DNA of 64,000 nucleotides, from assembly GCA_947383685.1 (NCBI GenBank), contig CANDEE010000001.1:1-64000 (forward strand), read 5' to 3'. A program made the position numbers and the translations under genes. Source of the DNA: an uncultured Pseudoflavonifractor sp. Its GTDB lineage: Bacteria; Bacillota; Clostridia; Oscillospirales; Oscillospiraceae. Of this stretch, positions 17,977 to 26,778 are shown in pieces (within the stretch, counting starts at the first letter, position 1; every line of letters starts with the position of its first letter). The notes under the pieces are model-generated. The model was not told where the DNA came from, did no database searches, and was given only the letters and a program-made list of their open reading frames with translations.

Positions 17977-19205
17977 CAAAAAGGAATATTATACTGCCTA
18001 TATTACTGTTTGTGTTTATTTTCGGGGGGTGCCGGGGAGAGAAAACTACCATGCCTACCCCCACCCCATCCCCCAAGGCAGAGACTGCCTCCTCGCCCAC
18101 GCCGGTGCCTGTTCCCAGTCTTGACCCCATGGGGGAGCGGATCGCGGAAATGACTGTGGAGGAGCTGGCAGGCCAGCTATTGGTGGCGGGGATAGAGGGA
18201 AAATCGCCGGGAGAGGATGCAAGGCAGGCCATAGAGAACCTCCACGTGGGGGGAATTATCCTCTTTAGACGAAATGTGGCGAGCGGGGACCAACTGGCAA
18301 AGCTGACAAACGCGCTGAAGGCCCTGAATACCGGGGCGGGGAATCTCCCCCTGTTTCTCTGTGTAGACCAGGAGGGGGGCCTGGTGTCCCGGACGCCCCC
18401 TGAGGTGGCGCAGCTTTCCTCGGCCTATGATTTTATTCAGAAGGGCGGGGACCCGGCCGCCCTGGGCCGGGTCCTGGGTGCGGAGTGCGCCGCCTTTGGC
18501 TTCAACGTGGATTTTGCCCCGGTGCTGGATGTGTGGTCAAATTCCAAGAATACAGTCATTGGAAAGCGGGCCTTTGGGACCGGGGCGGAGGAGGCGGCCC
18601 AGGCGGGAACGGAGTGTGCCCTTGGACTGATGGAGGCCGGGATTATCCCGGTGGGGAAGCACTTTCCTGGTCACGGGGACACGGAAACCGATTCTCATTT
18701 GGGCCTTCCCGTGGTAAAAAAGGGAGTGGAGGAGCTGGAGGAACTGGAGTTGATTCCCTTCCGCCGGGCTGTGGAGGGCGGCGTTCCTGCCCTGATGGCG
18801 GCCCACATCCTGATGACGGAGCTGGACCCCATCCTTCCCGCATCCCTGTCTCCGGCGGTGGTGGACGGACTTCTCCGGGAGGAGCTGGGCTTCGACGGGC
18901 TGGTCTTTACCGACGACCTGACGATGGGGGCCATTACCCATAGCTACGGCATGGGGGAGGCGACGGTAAAGGCGGTGGAGGCCGGGTGCGATATGGCTTT
19001 GGTCTGCCACGGCCTGGACAATGTGAAGGCAGCCTACCATGCCCTGTTGTTTGCTGTGGAGGACGGGACCTTAAGCCGGGAACGGCTGGAGGAGAGTGTC
19101 CGCCGTATTCTGACGGTGAAGGAGGCGTATGGGGTAGACGATACCCCGGTGGAAATCCCTGATATAGAGGCGCTAAACGATAAAATAAAAAAGATTACCG
19201 GGTAG
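17973..19205 (+). CDS. nagZ: beta-N-acetylhexosaminidase, GH3 family, lipoprotein
   Basis: A 410-residue glycosidase removing N-acetylglucosamine from muropeptides or related sugars. The hydrophobic leader ends in FGGC (Cys20), so it is probably a lipoprotein, followed by a Thr/Pro/Ser spacer. The GH3 barrel carries KHFPGHGDTETDSH (from residue 229; the His/Asp acid-base dyad typical of NagZ) and the nucleophile motif FTDDLTMGA near 312-320. The start codon overlaps the rnr stop in ATGA, so the two are translationally coupled. In Firmicutes such secreted NagZ enzymes act in cell-wall recycling. Confidence 0.92.
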   Translation: MTKRNIILPILLFVFIFGGCRGEKTTMPTPTPSPKAETASSPTPVPVPSLDPMGERIAEMTVEELAGQLLVAGIEGKSPGEDARQAIENLHVGGIILFRRNVASGDQLAKLTNALKALNTGAGNLPLFLCVDQEGGLVSRTPPEVAQLSSAYDFIQKGGDPAALGRVLGAECAAFGFNVDFAPVLDVWSNSKNTVIGKRAFGTGAEEAAQAGTECALGLMEAGIIPVGKHFPGHGDTETDSHLGLPVVKKGVEELEELELIPFRRAVEGGVPALMAAHILMTELDPILPASLSPAVVDGLLREELGFDGLVFTDDLTMGAITHSYGMGEATVKAVEAGCDMALVCHGLDNVKAAYHALLFAVEDGTLSRERLEESVRRILTVKEAYGVDDTPVEIPDIEALNDKIKKITG

Positions 19206-19232
19206 GGACAAGCCATTTGTCCCTACTTTTTT
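19202..19232 (+). terminator. intrinsic terminator after nagZ
   Basis: GTAGGGACAA, loop GCCAT, TTGTCCCTAC, then a run of seven T. The stem begins in the nagZ stop codon. Confidence 0.87.
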
Positions 19233-19262
19233 ATAAAACAGGGATTATTTTATTGTTTTCTC

Positions 19263-19290
19263 TTGCCAATAACAGAAAAAGAGGTATAAT
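19263..19290 (+). promoter_or_regulatory. promoter of the SLH-domain gene
   Basis: TTGCCA (19263-19268), 16-base spacer, TATAAT (19285-19290), 65 bp before the start codon. Confidence 0.6.
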
Positions 19291-19355
19291 GAAAATATAA
19301 CCATAAAAAAATATAATGAGAAAATTTAGAGTAAAAAGGAAAGGAAAAGGGACAG

Positions 19356-22300
19356 ATGAAACGAATAGCAGCACTTCTCCTCAGTGGCGCAATGTTTTTT
19401 TCCATGGCAGTTCCCGTACAGGGAGCGGAAGCGGCAAAATTTCCTGATGTCTCCGGTCACTGGGCTCAGGAGACCATTGGAAAATGGCAGGAATACGGCG
19501 TAGCAAACGGTGATAAGCAGACAGGGGCCTTTCGTCCCGACGACGCGTTGACCAGAGCTGAGTTGGCCACGCTGCTGGAGCGGATCATGGGGTATCAGGA
19601 CAAGGGAAGCGTCCGGTATACCGATGTAGCCTCGAACGCATGGTATGCCCAAGACCTGTCCCGGCTGAGCACGGCGGGAATTCTGACGGGATATGGGGAT
19701 GGGACGATGCGTCCCACCGCTCCTGTGACTCGGCAGGAGGCCGCGGTGATGCTGTGCCGGGTCTTTGGAATTGAGGCAGCCGGCGGTACGGCAAGCTTTG
19801 AGGACTGGGACCAGGTGGCCGCCTGGGCGGCGGGATCGGTAAAAGCCCTTGCCGATAAAGGTGTGGTCCAGGGCTACAAGGGCCGCTTTGAGCCTACACA
19901 GGCGGTGACCCGCGCCCAGGCGCTGGCTATGCTGGATAAGCTGGCGGCGGGAGTGGTGACCCAGGACGGAACCTGGACCCAGAGTGCCCAGGGGAATTTG
20001 ATTGTCAACGCCAAGAATGTGACGCTGAAGGACCTGACAGTTACAGGGGACCTGATCGTAGCCGAGGGCGTAGGCGACGGAGACGTAATCCTGAACAACG
20101 TAACCGTGAAGGGCGACGTGATCCTCCACGGCTGCGGGGCCAACTCGTTCCATATCCAGGCGGGAACCAGCTTGGAGGGACGGATCATTGTGACCAAGAC
20201 TACCACGGGACTGATTCGTGTGGTGAACGAGAGCGGTGAGACCATTCCCATGGTGTATGTTAACGACGGCGTAAGCGGTGTGACGCTGGAAGGAAACATA
20301 GGCACAGTAGTGGTGGCCTGCGACGCTCCGGTACGCGTTCGGGACGGGAAGGTAGACTCTCTTTCGGTGACGGCAGCCAACGCTGACGTAACGGTGGAGG
20401 CAGGCAGCACCGTGGGCCGGCTGGACGTGGGCGGAAAGGCGGCTGACTCCAACATAACGGTAGATGGAACAGTGGATACGCTGGTGACCAACGCCCCGGC
20501 CAGGGTAAACAACAACGGAAAGATCAGCAAGGCCCAGGCGGCGGCGGACGGACTGGTTTTGGACGGAAAGAAGCCCTCCAAGGTGACGGTGGACAAGGGC
20601 GTGAAGAAGCCGGTGGACTCGACTGGAAAGGAAATCTCCACCAGTGGCGGTAGCTCCGGCGGTGGAAGTTCCAGCAGTGGCAGCGGCTCCAGCGGCGGGG
20701 GCAGCAGCTCTGGCGGTACTACCGCGCCAATTACGGTATCCACGGTGGAGCTTCAACTGATGGCTCCTGCCTTTGGCAATCTCCCCGATACTGCCGATGA
20801 GCTGGGAGTGGGGTACACAACCGGGACCGAGTGGAAGAATGCCGACGGAACAGCTCCCAGCTACCGGTGGAACTCTAATACTTTTACTGCTAATCAGGCC
20901 TATATGGCCATTGTGACCCTGACCCCCAACAGCGGATATACTTTTGCTTCCTCCGTGGCGGTAAAGGTGGTGGATGGCGAGGGGAAGACATATACCCCGG
21001 AGTCCGTGACCGCCGCCGGAGATAAGCGGGTGGTCACGCTGAAGTATGCTCCTACCGAGGACCATGACGCAGTAGAGAAGCTGACCTCCAGCGGGCCTGA
21101 ATTTATGATGATGAATTCGGAGAGCAAGATCAGTGCGGTTTTCCAGGATAATCTTCTGACGGACCCCGCCACCTATACCTATCAGTGGTATAAGAGCACC
21201 TCCGAGGAAGACATCGGAACCGCTGTCAGCGGGGCGACAGGCAAAGAATATACCATTACCTCGACCGACACCCAAGCTGAGGGGACCCTGTACTTTACTT
21301 ACAAGGTGACTGTGACGGTGAACGGAAAAGCGAGGGAGTATACCTCGCCCCAGTGGCCGGTGGAGGTAAAGCCGGGAAATCTGGACCCAAATCTGATTCC
21401 GAAGGTACAGCTTTCTGACCCTGGCGTATCCTGGACATTTATTGATAATCAGTGGTACAGCAGAATAGATGATACGAAATACCGTGAGTATCGGGATGAA
21501 GGGTTTTCTTTGAAGCCATCCGTTGCGATCCATTCTGTTTATGATGGCGACAGAAGGTACGAAGTAATTTATGATATGGAGGTCACGCTGAAAGAGCGTT
21601 CTGTTATAACCCGTTTAGACGGTACAGTAATCGGTACTGCTGAGCATACTTTGAATAGTAATGAAGGCTACTATCCTCCCAAAGAGGGCGACATTATCTT
21701 TGCGGATGATCCTTATAGCACGGTGCACGTATATTTCGAATATGTCAATGAGCAGCATGATGATTACTATAATCATATTGACGATTATATAGTAGACAGT
21801 ATGATTTATGGTGGTACGATAACTGTGACGCCCAGAATTAAGAATTTGGAGGCCAGTGGGTGGGTAAAGCTGCCCGATAAGAGTGCGGTGCTGGAGTTTG
21901 ATTGGGAAAAGAGTGGGGAACAGGATAAAATTCTCCATGTTATCTGTGCAGGCTCCGAGGTTCCGCAATGGAACGTGCCGGCAGCCATGGATAACAGCTT
22001 TGGCCCGGCCAGTGAAGAGCCGTTAATCCTTGATTTGACAAAGGGGACCGTTTCCTTCTCGGTGCCTCAAACGCTGTCCGGCTCGGACGGGACGTTTATG
22101 GAGTGTGACGCAATAGCGTGGGTCGATTGGATTCAAAGCGTATATCCTGACCGCGATGACTGGAGCGACCCGCATGAACGGAAGGCATTAGATTCTGCTG
22201 GGCGTCTTACCTTATCCTTGAATCCAGATGAGTATGAAAACTGGTTGTCCGGCAGCGGCGTCGCAGGTGGTAACGCTTACCTGCGCGGTGGGGTATCCTT

Positions 22301-22430
22301 CTATTCCACCGAAAATCTTCTTGATTCCAACGTACTTGACATGAGTGACAAAACAAATGTCGTCTTTCTGTATAACTACTATTTTGACAGCAATAGTGGA
22401 AAAATCATAATTGAAAACAGCCAAGGCTGA
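19356..22430 (+). CDS. large SLH-domain cell-surface protein with Ser/Gly linker
   Basis: A 1024-residue exported protein. The signal peptide (residues 1-23) is followed by three S-layer homology motifs to about residue 205 (FPDVSGHWAQ, YTDVASNAWYAQ, FEDWDQVAAWA), which anchor it to cell-wall polymers. Residues 210-410 consist of short repeated strands (VTLKDLTVTGDLIVAEG and similar), resembling a beta-helix. A Ser/Gly linker spans about 430-460. The rest is likely Ig-like or bacterial-repeat domains, ending in a region with visibly different base composition from about 21,400. It may be an S-layer-associated adhesin or structural protein; the ligand is unknown. The gene has its own promoter and terminator. 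Confidence 0.85.
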   Translation: MKRIAALLLSGAMFFSMAVPVQGAEAAKFPDVSGHWAQETIGKWQEYGVANGDKQTGAFRPDDALTRAELATLLERIMGYQDKGSVRYTDVASNAWYAQDLSRLSTAGILTGYGDGTMRPTAPVTRQEAAVMLCRVFGIEAAGGTASFEDWDQVAAWAAGSVKALADKGVVQGYKGRFEPTQAVTRAQALAMLDKLAAGVVTQDGTWTQSAQGNLIVNAKNVTLKDLTVTGDLIVAEGVGDGDVILNNVTVKGDVILHGCGANSFHIQAGTSLEGRIIVTKTTTGLIRVVNESGETIPMVYVNDGVSGVTLEGNIGTVVVACDAPVRVRDGKVDSLSVTAANADVTVEAGSTVGRLDVGGKAADSNITVDGTVDTLVTNAPARVNNNGKISKAQAAADGLVLDGKKPSKVTVDKGVKKPVDSTGKEISTSGGSSGGGSSSSGSGSSGGGSSSGGTTAPITVSTVELQLMAPAFGNLPDTADELGVGYTTGTEWKNADGTAPSYRWNSNTFTANQAYMAIVTLTPNSGYTFASSVAVKVVDGEGKTYTPESVTAAGDKRVVTLKYAPTEDHDAVEKLTSSGPEFMMMNSESKISAVFQDNLLTDPATYTYQWYKSTSEEDIGTAVSGATGKEYTITSTDTQAEGTLYFTYKVTVTVNGKAREYTSPQWPVEVKPGNLDPNLIPKVQLSDPGVSWTFIDNQWYSRIDDTKYREYRDEGFSLKPSVAIHSVYDGDRRYEVIYDMEVTLKERSVITRLDGTVIGTAEHTLNSNEGYYPPKEGDIIFADDPYSTVHVYFEYVNEQHDDYYNHIDDYIVDSMIYGGTITVTPRIKNLEASGWVKLPDKSAVLEFDWEKSGEQDKILHVICAGSEVPQWNVPAAMDNSFGPASEEPLILDLTKGTVSFSVPQTLSGSDGTFMECDAIAWVDWIQSVYPDRDDWSDPHERKALDSAGRLTLSLNPDEYENWLSGSGVAGGNAYLRGGVSFYSTENLLDSNVLDMSDKTNVVFLYNYYFDSNSGKIIIENSQG

Positions 22431-22436
22431 CAGAGT

Positions 22437-22482
22437 AAAAAAAGAAGGCTCCCGGATGTATTCCGGGGGCCTTCTTTTTTAT
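22437..22482. terminator. bidirectional intrinsic terminator
   Basis: AAAAAAAGAAGGCTCCCGGA with a near-complementary arm ending in CCTTCTTTTTT. It lies between the convergent SLH gene and the DHHW gene. Confidence 0.85.
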
Positions 22483-22488
22483 TTTACT

Positions 22489-23622
22489 TTATCTTCCGAT
22501 CCACAGCAAATTCGCGTCGCTGACAAAGTTGGGCACCGAGTAGAGGACCAATGCCTGGTTGATGCCGTTTTCGGCAATATACTGGCTGGGAGAGAGCTTG
22601 CAGTAGCGGAAATCCATCAGGTGGATTTCGGAAAAGTGGGCCGTCAAAAAGGGCACCAGGGAATCGGAATAGCTGTCCCGGATGAGGAGCAGCTTGGGCT
22701 TATCGGGGTTCCCGGTCTTTACCACCCCCAAGGACTGCTGGCCGCCCAGGAACATAGAGTACTTATCCTTTTTGGAAAGGTAGCTCTTGTCATAGAGCTG
22801 CCTCGGCTCCTCCACAGGATTGCCCTTGCTGTCATAGGTGTGAGAGACGACGGTAATGCCATCCTCAGGCACATAGGTATCCATTTCATCGGGTTTGACC
22901 CACCGGACCCCGGAGGAGGAAAACACAGTGCCGTAAAATTCGGTGGAGACGGTGGTCTTGGTATACTGCTCCAGAGGCACAGGGGTATAGCCAAGAGCCT
23001 CCGCCAGCCCCACATAGCCGTAGTAGGCCCCCAGGGAAGTCCAGTGGTGGTCGGTACGGTAGAAAATGGGCTCATCCTTGTGGGAGGTGAGAGCGGCAGA
23101 CAGGTCTACGAACCGGGGGGAAACGGACTGGGCCGCCTGCTGCATTACCAGCTTCTGGTCGTAGTTGGGAGCCCCCTGGGGCAGCTTGTCCGCCCACACG
23201 CTGGCCTGGGTGGGAATAAGGCCAAAAGTGACGGGCACGCCCGCCTTATCGGCAAACGTGTTCACATACCCAATGTTATTGGCAAGCCGCTTTTGATCCG
23301 GTTCCTCAAACCGGGTGATGAGGGTGGAATCGTCACAGAAATAGACCCCGTTGTTCTCCTGCTTGCCCACCGCCTTTTCCAGATAGGCCTTGGCAGCAGT
23401 CCAGCCGTCCCGGGCGGGGAACTGGTCGGTAATATAGCTCTCGTAGTCCGACATGAAGGCCCCGGTACGGACAGTCTTCCAGGAGAGGGCGGGCCGTTGG
23501 GCCAGGGCACGGTTCTCAATGTCGGAAAACTCTCTGTCTGGAGTGAGAGCGTTGGCGGTGACCGCCACGCCTAAAAAGGCGCAAAAGAGAGCGGTGAGAA
23601 AAATGGAATATTTTTTTGACAT
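22489..23622 (-). CDS. DHHW-family (AlgJ/AlgX-like) exported protein
   Basis: A 377-residue protein with an N-terminal signal anchor (YSIFLTALFCAFLGVAVTANA). It carries the defining TDHHWTSLGAY motif of DHHW proteins and a downstream LLLIRDSYSDSLVPFL segment, the SGNH-like serine block. Such proteins act outside the membrane with an MBOAT acyltransferase to O-acetylate exopolysaccharide or wall polymers. It lies 12 bases after the MBOAT gene at 23635 on the same strand, making a two-gene operon. AAGGAGG precedes the ATG. The acylated polymer is not known. Confidence 0.88.
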   Translation of the reverse strand: MSKKYSIFLTALFCAFLGVAVTANALTPDREFSDIENRALAQRPALSWKTVRTGAFMSDYESYITDQFPARDGWTAAKAYLEKAVGKQENNGVYFCDDSTLITRFEEPDQKRLANNIGYVNTFADKAGVPVTFGLIPTQASVWADKLPQGAPNYDQKLVMQQAAQSVSPRFVDLSAALTSHKDEPIFYRTDHHWTSLGAYYGYVGLAEALGYTPVPLEQYTKTTVSTEFYGTVFSSSGVRWVKPDEMDTYVPEDGITVVSHTYDSKGNPVEEPRQLYDKSYLSKKDKYSMFLGGQQSLGVVKTGNPDKPKLLLIRDSYSDSLVPFLTAHFSEIHLMDFRYCKLSPSQYIAENGINQALVLYSVPNFVSDANLLWIGR

Positions 23623-23634
23623 GAAAAAACCTCC

Positions 23635-25038
23635 TTAAAAACGGAAATAGAGGAAGGGATTATAGGTAGCGTCCACCAGATAGCAGGTACAGATAAGAAG
23701 CCCCGCCAAAATCAGCACGGGCAGCAGGAGCATCCGGGGCTTTTCCCCCAGTTTGTCCCAGGCCTTTTTCGCCAGGGGGGTGGAGGACACGGCGGCAATG
23801 ACCAGCATGGGAAGGTAGGAGCGCAGATAATAGAAGAAGGCTCCATCGGTAAGCCCCCCTCCAGCAAAGCCAAACATAGCTCCCAGGTAGGGCCCCAAGT
23901 GGGAGAAATCTTCTACCGCAAAGAGAGCCCAGCCCACGGCAATAAAAAAGAGGGCGTAAACATGCTGCAGCCAGCCCGGCCAGCGCTCCAACCAGCGGTT
24001 CAGGAAGAACTTTTCCACCACCAGCAAGAGTCCGTAGTAAAGGCCCCACAGCAGAAAATTCCAGCTTGCCCCATGCCAGATACCCGTGGCGGCCCAGACC
24101 ACCATCAGGTTAAAAAGAAGCCGGGGTTTACTGACCCGGTTGCCTCCCAGGGGAATATAGAGGTATTCCCGGAACCAGGAGCCGAGGGAAATATGCCACC
24201 GCCGCCAGAACTCGGTCAGTGAGCGGGAGATATAGGGATAGTCAAAGTTCCTGCCGAACTCAAAGCCCAGCATCCGTCCCAGGCCCACCGCCATGTCTGA
24301 GTAACCGGAAAAATCAAAATAGAGCTGAAAGGAGAAGGCCAGAATGCCAAGCCAAGCCCCGGCGGTGGTGAGCTGGGATACCGGAAGGGCCTTGTAGGCG
24401 TCCCACAGCATCCCCAGGTTATTGGCCAGCAGTACCTTTTTGGCTAAACCCACCACAAAGACCTGCACTCCGGAGGCAAACCGCTCCACAGGATAGCTCC
24501 GCTGGTCGATTTGATCTCCCAGGTCTTTATACTTAATAATGGGCCCGGCGATCAATTGAGGGAACAGGGTAACGAAAGTACCAAAATTCAGGATGGATTT
24601 CTGGGCCTTGGCGTCCCCACGGTACACGTCGATGGTGTAGCTCATGGTCTGGAAGGTGTAGAAGGAGATACCGATGGGCAGTGTCAAACCCAGCCGGGGC
24701 ATCACATTCAGTCCCACGGAGGCCAGGCTTCCCGCTATAAAATCCCAGTATTTAAAGAAAAACAGCAAAGCCAGGTTGAAAAATACCGAGGAGCAGACCG
24801 CCAGCCGGGCCCCCTTGTCATTGCCTTTTTTCTTGCACCGGTCCACCAGAAGTCCGTGGGTGTAGTCGATGGCGGTGGAGGCAAACATGATGACGATATA
24901 CACCGGCTCCCCCCAGCCATAAAACAGCAGGTTCAAAACCAGAAGGGTCAGGTTCCGCCAGCGCAGGGGAGTCAGGTAATAGGCCAAAAGAGTCAGGGGC
25001 AGGTATTGAAAGAGAAAGAGAACGCTGGAAAAGACCAA
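23635..25038 (-). CDS. MBOAT-family O-acyltransferase (AlgI/DltB-like)
   Basis: A 467-residue polytopic membrane protein moving acyl groups across the membrane to an extracellular acceptor. It shows many hydrophobic helices and the catalytic histidine in GIWHGASWNFLLWGLYYG. Other AlgI hallmarks are GISFYTFQTMSYTIDVYRG and the SLTEFWRRWHISLGSWFREY segment. The start is TTG 25038, 7 bases after GGGAGG; no ATG alternative fits. It is the first gene of the operon with the DHHW protein. The pair resembles AlgI-AlgJ systems for polysaccharide acetylation. Confidence 0.93.
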   Translation of the reverse strand: MVFSSVLFLFQYLPLTLLAYYLTPLRWRNLTLLVLNLLFYGWGEPVYIVIMFASTAIDYTHGLLVDRCKKKGNDKGARLAVCSSVFFNLALLFFFKYWDFIAGSLASVGLNVMPRLGLTLPIGISFYTFQTMSYTIDVYRGDAKAQKSILNFGTFVTLFPQLIAGPIIKYKDLGDQIDQRSYPVERFASGVQVFVVGLAKKVLLANNLGMLWDAYKALPVSQLTTAGAWLGILAFSFQLYFDFSGYSDMAVGLGRMLGFEFGRNFDYPYISRSLTEFWRRWHISLGSWFREYLYIPLGGNRVSKPRLLFNLMVVWAATGIWHGASWNFLLWGLYYGLLLVVEKFFLNRWLERWPGWLQHVYALFFIAVGWALFAVEDFSHLGPYLGAMFGFAGGGLTDGAFFYYLRSYLPMLVIAAVSSTPLAKKAWDKLGEKPRMLLLPVLILAGLLICTCYLVDATYNPFLYFRF

Positions 25039-25074
25039 GGCTTGGCCTCCCTTCGGAAATAATGGGGGGACAGG

Positions 25075-25102
25075 AAAAGGAGCCGCCGTTTCCAGCGGCC
25101 CC
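25075..25102 (-). terminator. intrinsic terminator of the lipoprotein gene at 25123
   Basis: Read leftward: GGGGCCGC, 8-base loop, GCGGCTCC, then TTTT. It separates this gene from the downstream MBOAT operon. Confidence 0.65.
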
Positions 25103-25122
25103 TCTATTTTACCCGATTATTC

Positions 25123-25815
25123 TCATTTTGTATAGGTGTTAAATTCAGTGACGGCGTCCCCGGCGCAGTCGGCAATGGCAAACAGGATGTAATCCCCGTT
25201 GGTCACGAGCTGGTAGTTCTGCACCAGCTCAAGCTGGTCGGGAAGGTACTGCTTCCACTGCTCAATGAGGTCGGCCTGACGCTTTTCCAGGGCGGCCTTT
25301 ACCGTGTCCATCTTATCCGGCTGGACCTGGGCAATAAAAAATTCCGTGGCCTGGGTGTTCATAAAGGGCATTTTGCCGATGTATTCCACCAGGTCGGCGG
25401 CGTCAATGCCATAGAGCTGGGAGAGAATGTCGTCGTCCAAGTCCATAAAGTAGGGCAGCTCCCGGGTGGCGATGGCATCCCATACGGCCTGAACCTTAGA
25501 GCCTTCGGTGGGGGCCTGGCTGGGCTCCTCCGTGGGAGCAGGAGGATTAACGGGCTGGCTTTGGACGGGCTTCTGGGACTCCAAGGGCTTTACCACCGCG
25601 TCGGTTTCGGCGGGCGGGGTAACGACGCTGGCGGACTCGGAGGGTTCTGGAGTATCCGCTTCTGGAGTGGCGGTAGGGGCTACGCTCTCCACTATATTTG
25701 GGGTAACGGTGGCCTCAGGGGTGGGGGTGGCCTCCGGTTCCTTGGGAGAGCATGCCGCCAAAGCAAGGATCAAAGTCCCGGTAAGGGCCAGGGCGGAGAT
25801 AGAAATTTTTTTCAT
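25123..25815 (-). CDS. lipoprotein with C-terminal DUF4358-like domain
   Basis: A 230-residue protein. A lipoprotein signal peptide ends in LAAC (Cys22), followed by a long low-complexity Pro/Thr/Glu spacer to about residue 105 that would hold the domain away from the membrane. The C-terminal 120 residues (PYFMDLDDDILSQLYGI, MPFMNTQATEFFIAQV, QLELVQNYQLVTNGDYIL) resemble DUF4358, a family found in secreted proteins of gut Firmicutes; this is from memory of the pattern. The ATG at 25815 follows AAGGAG. The function is unknown. Confidence 0.75.
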   Translation of the reverse strand: MKKISISALALTGTLILALAACSPKEPEATPTPEATVTPNIVESVAPTATPEADTPEPSESASVVTPPAETDAVVKPLESQKPVQSQPVNPPAPTEEPSQAPTEGSKVQAVWDAIATRELPYFMDLDDDILSQLYGIDAADLVEYIGKMPFMNTQATEFFIAQVQPDKMDTVKAALEKRQADLIEQWKQYLPDQLELVQNYQLVTNGDYILFAIADCAGDAVTEFNTYTK

Positions 25816-26019
25816 CGGGTTCAAACTCCTTTTTTTGATTGATACGATACCTTTGACGGCGGAACCACGAAAAAGTTCCCGGAATTTTTCGCAAGGAAAA
25901 AATATCTTAAAAATCCAAAAGAGGACTTTCTTTCCCAAAGAAATAGTGATAGAATAAATAGGTATGTGACGGGTGAAAAAAGCTGCCCGGATAATCAAGA
26001 GAAGCGAGGAGAATTTGAT

Positions 26020-26748
26020 ATGAAAACAAAAAACAATCGCGTTACCGCTCTAGTCCTGGCTGGTGTCCTGAGCCTCTCCCTGAGCGCCTGCGGCGGTAAG
26101 GGCCTCACTACGGAGGATGCCTCCACCTGTGTTCAGGTAGAGATGGACTCCACCTACAAAGGAAAATTTGACGGCTTTGTAGATTTTTACAGCAACGTGA
26201 CCACCGATGACGCCAAGGCCCAGTATGACGCCAAAGTTGAGTATGAGGCCGCCTACTTCATGGACATCTATGGCGTGCCCGACATGGAGGATACCACCGC
26301 CAGTCTGGAGCCCAGCGAGATGCAGGCCAAGCGGTCCCGGGACCTTTATAAGGAGGTCTATGCCAAGGCCGACTACACCATCGCGTCTTCCAGCAAGCAG
26401 GATGACGGCACCTTTGCCGTGAAGGTGAACGTGAAGCCCTTGGACATCATCAAGCTGGTGGACGACAATTTTGACGCTGCCTTTGAGCCTTTCTGGGCCA
26501 AGTTTGACGCGGTGGATACCGAGTCCATGTCCGACGACGAGTTTGCTGCCTGGTACACCGATACCTTTGCCAAGGAGTACTACGACACCCTGTTGGACCT
26601 GCTGGAAGCCCAAATCCCCAACATCGGCTACCAGGACGAGAAGAACATCGTCATCCAGGTTCAGCAGTCCGAGGATGAGTCCCTGTTCATCAGCAACGAG
26701 GATTTCAACAACTTGGACTGGCTCATCATTGACTACAACGCCGAATAA
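26020..26748 (+). CDS. secreted lipoprotein, paralogue of the gene at 6826
   Basis: A 242-residue protein with lipoprotein signal peptide (lipobox LSAC, Cys23). The mature domain is acidic and matches the lipoprotein at 6826-7542 along its length: an early TTEDA/TTHDA motif, the KQDDGTFAVKVNVKPLDI block (compare EDGSFSVKLNVYPIDI), and a shared end (ISNEDFNNLDWLIIDY compared with MNSEDFGRLDELIIDY). The ATG follows GAGGAG. The two genes are 19 kb apart and probably arose by duplication. No catalytic residues are evident; an extracellular binding or structural role is only a guess. Confidence 0.83.
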   Translation: MKTKNNRVTALVLAGVLSLSLSACGGKGLTTEDASTCVQVEMDSTYKGKFDGFVDFYSNVTTDDAKAQYDAKVEYEAAYFMDIYGVPDMEDTTASLEPSEMQAKRSRDLYKEVYAKADYTIASSSKQDDGTFAVKVNVKPLDIIKLVDDNFDAAFEPFWAKFDAVDTESMSDDEFAAWYTDTFAKEYYDTLLDLLEAQIPNIGYQDEKNIVIQVQQSEDESLFISNEDFNNLDWLIIDYNAE

Positions 26749-26778
26749 AAACAAACAGAAGAAATGGGGCGGGGCGGC

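Noticed and set aside
16354..17979. A 541-codon antisense frame in rnr
   Set aside because: RNase R motifs on the sense strand settle the coding strand.
19326..21533. A 735-codon antisense frame in the SLH-protein gene
   Set aside because: The sense strand has signal peptide, SLH motifs, promoter and ribosome site; the antisense protein has no domain logic.
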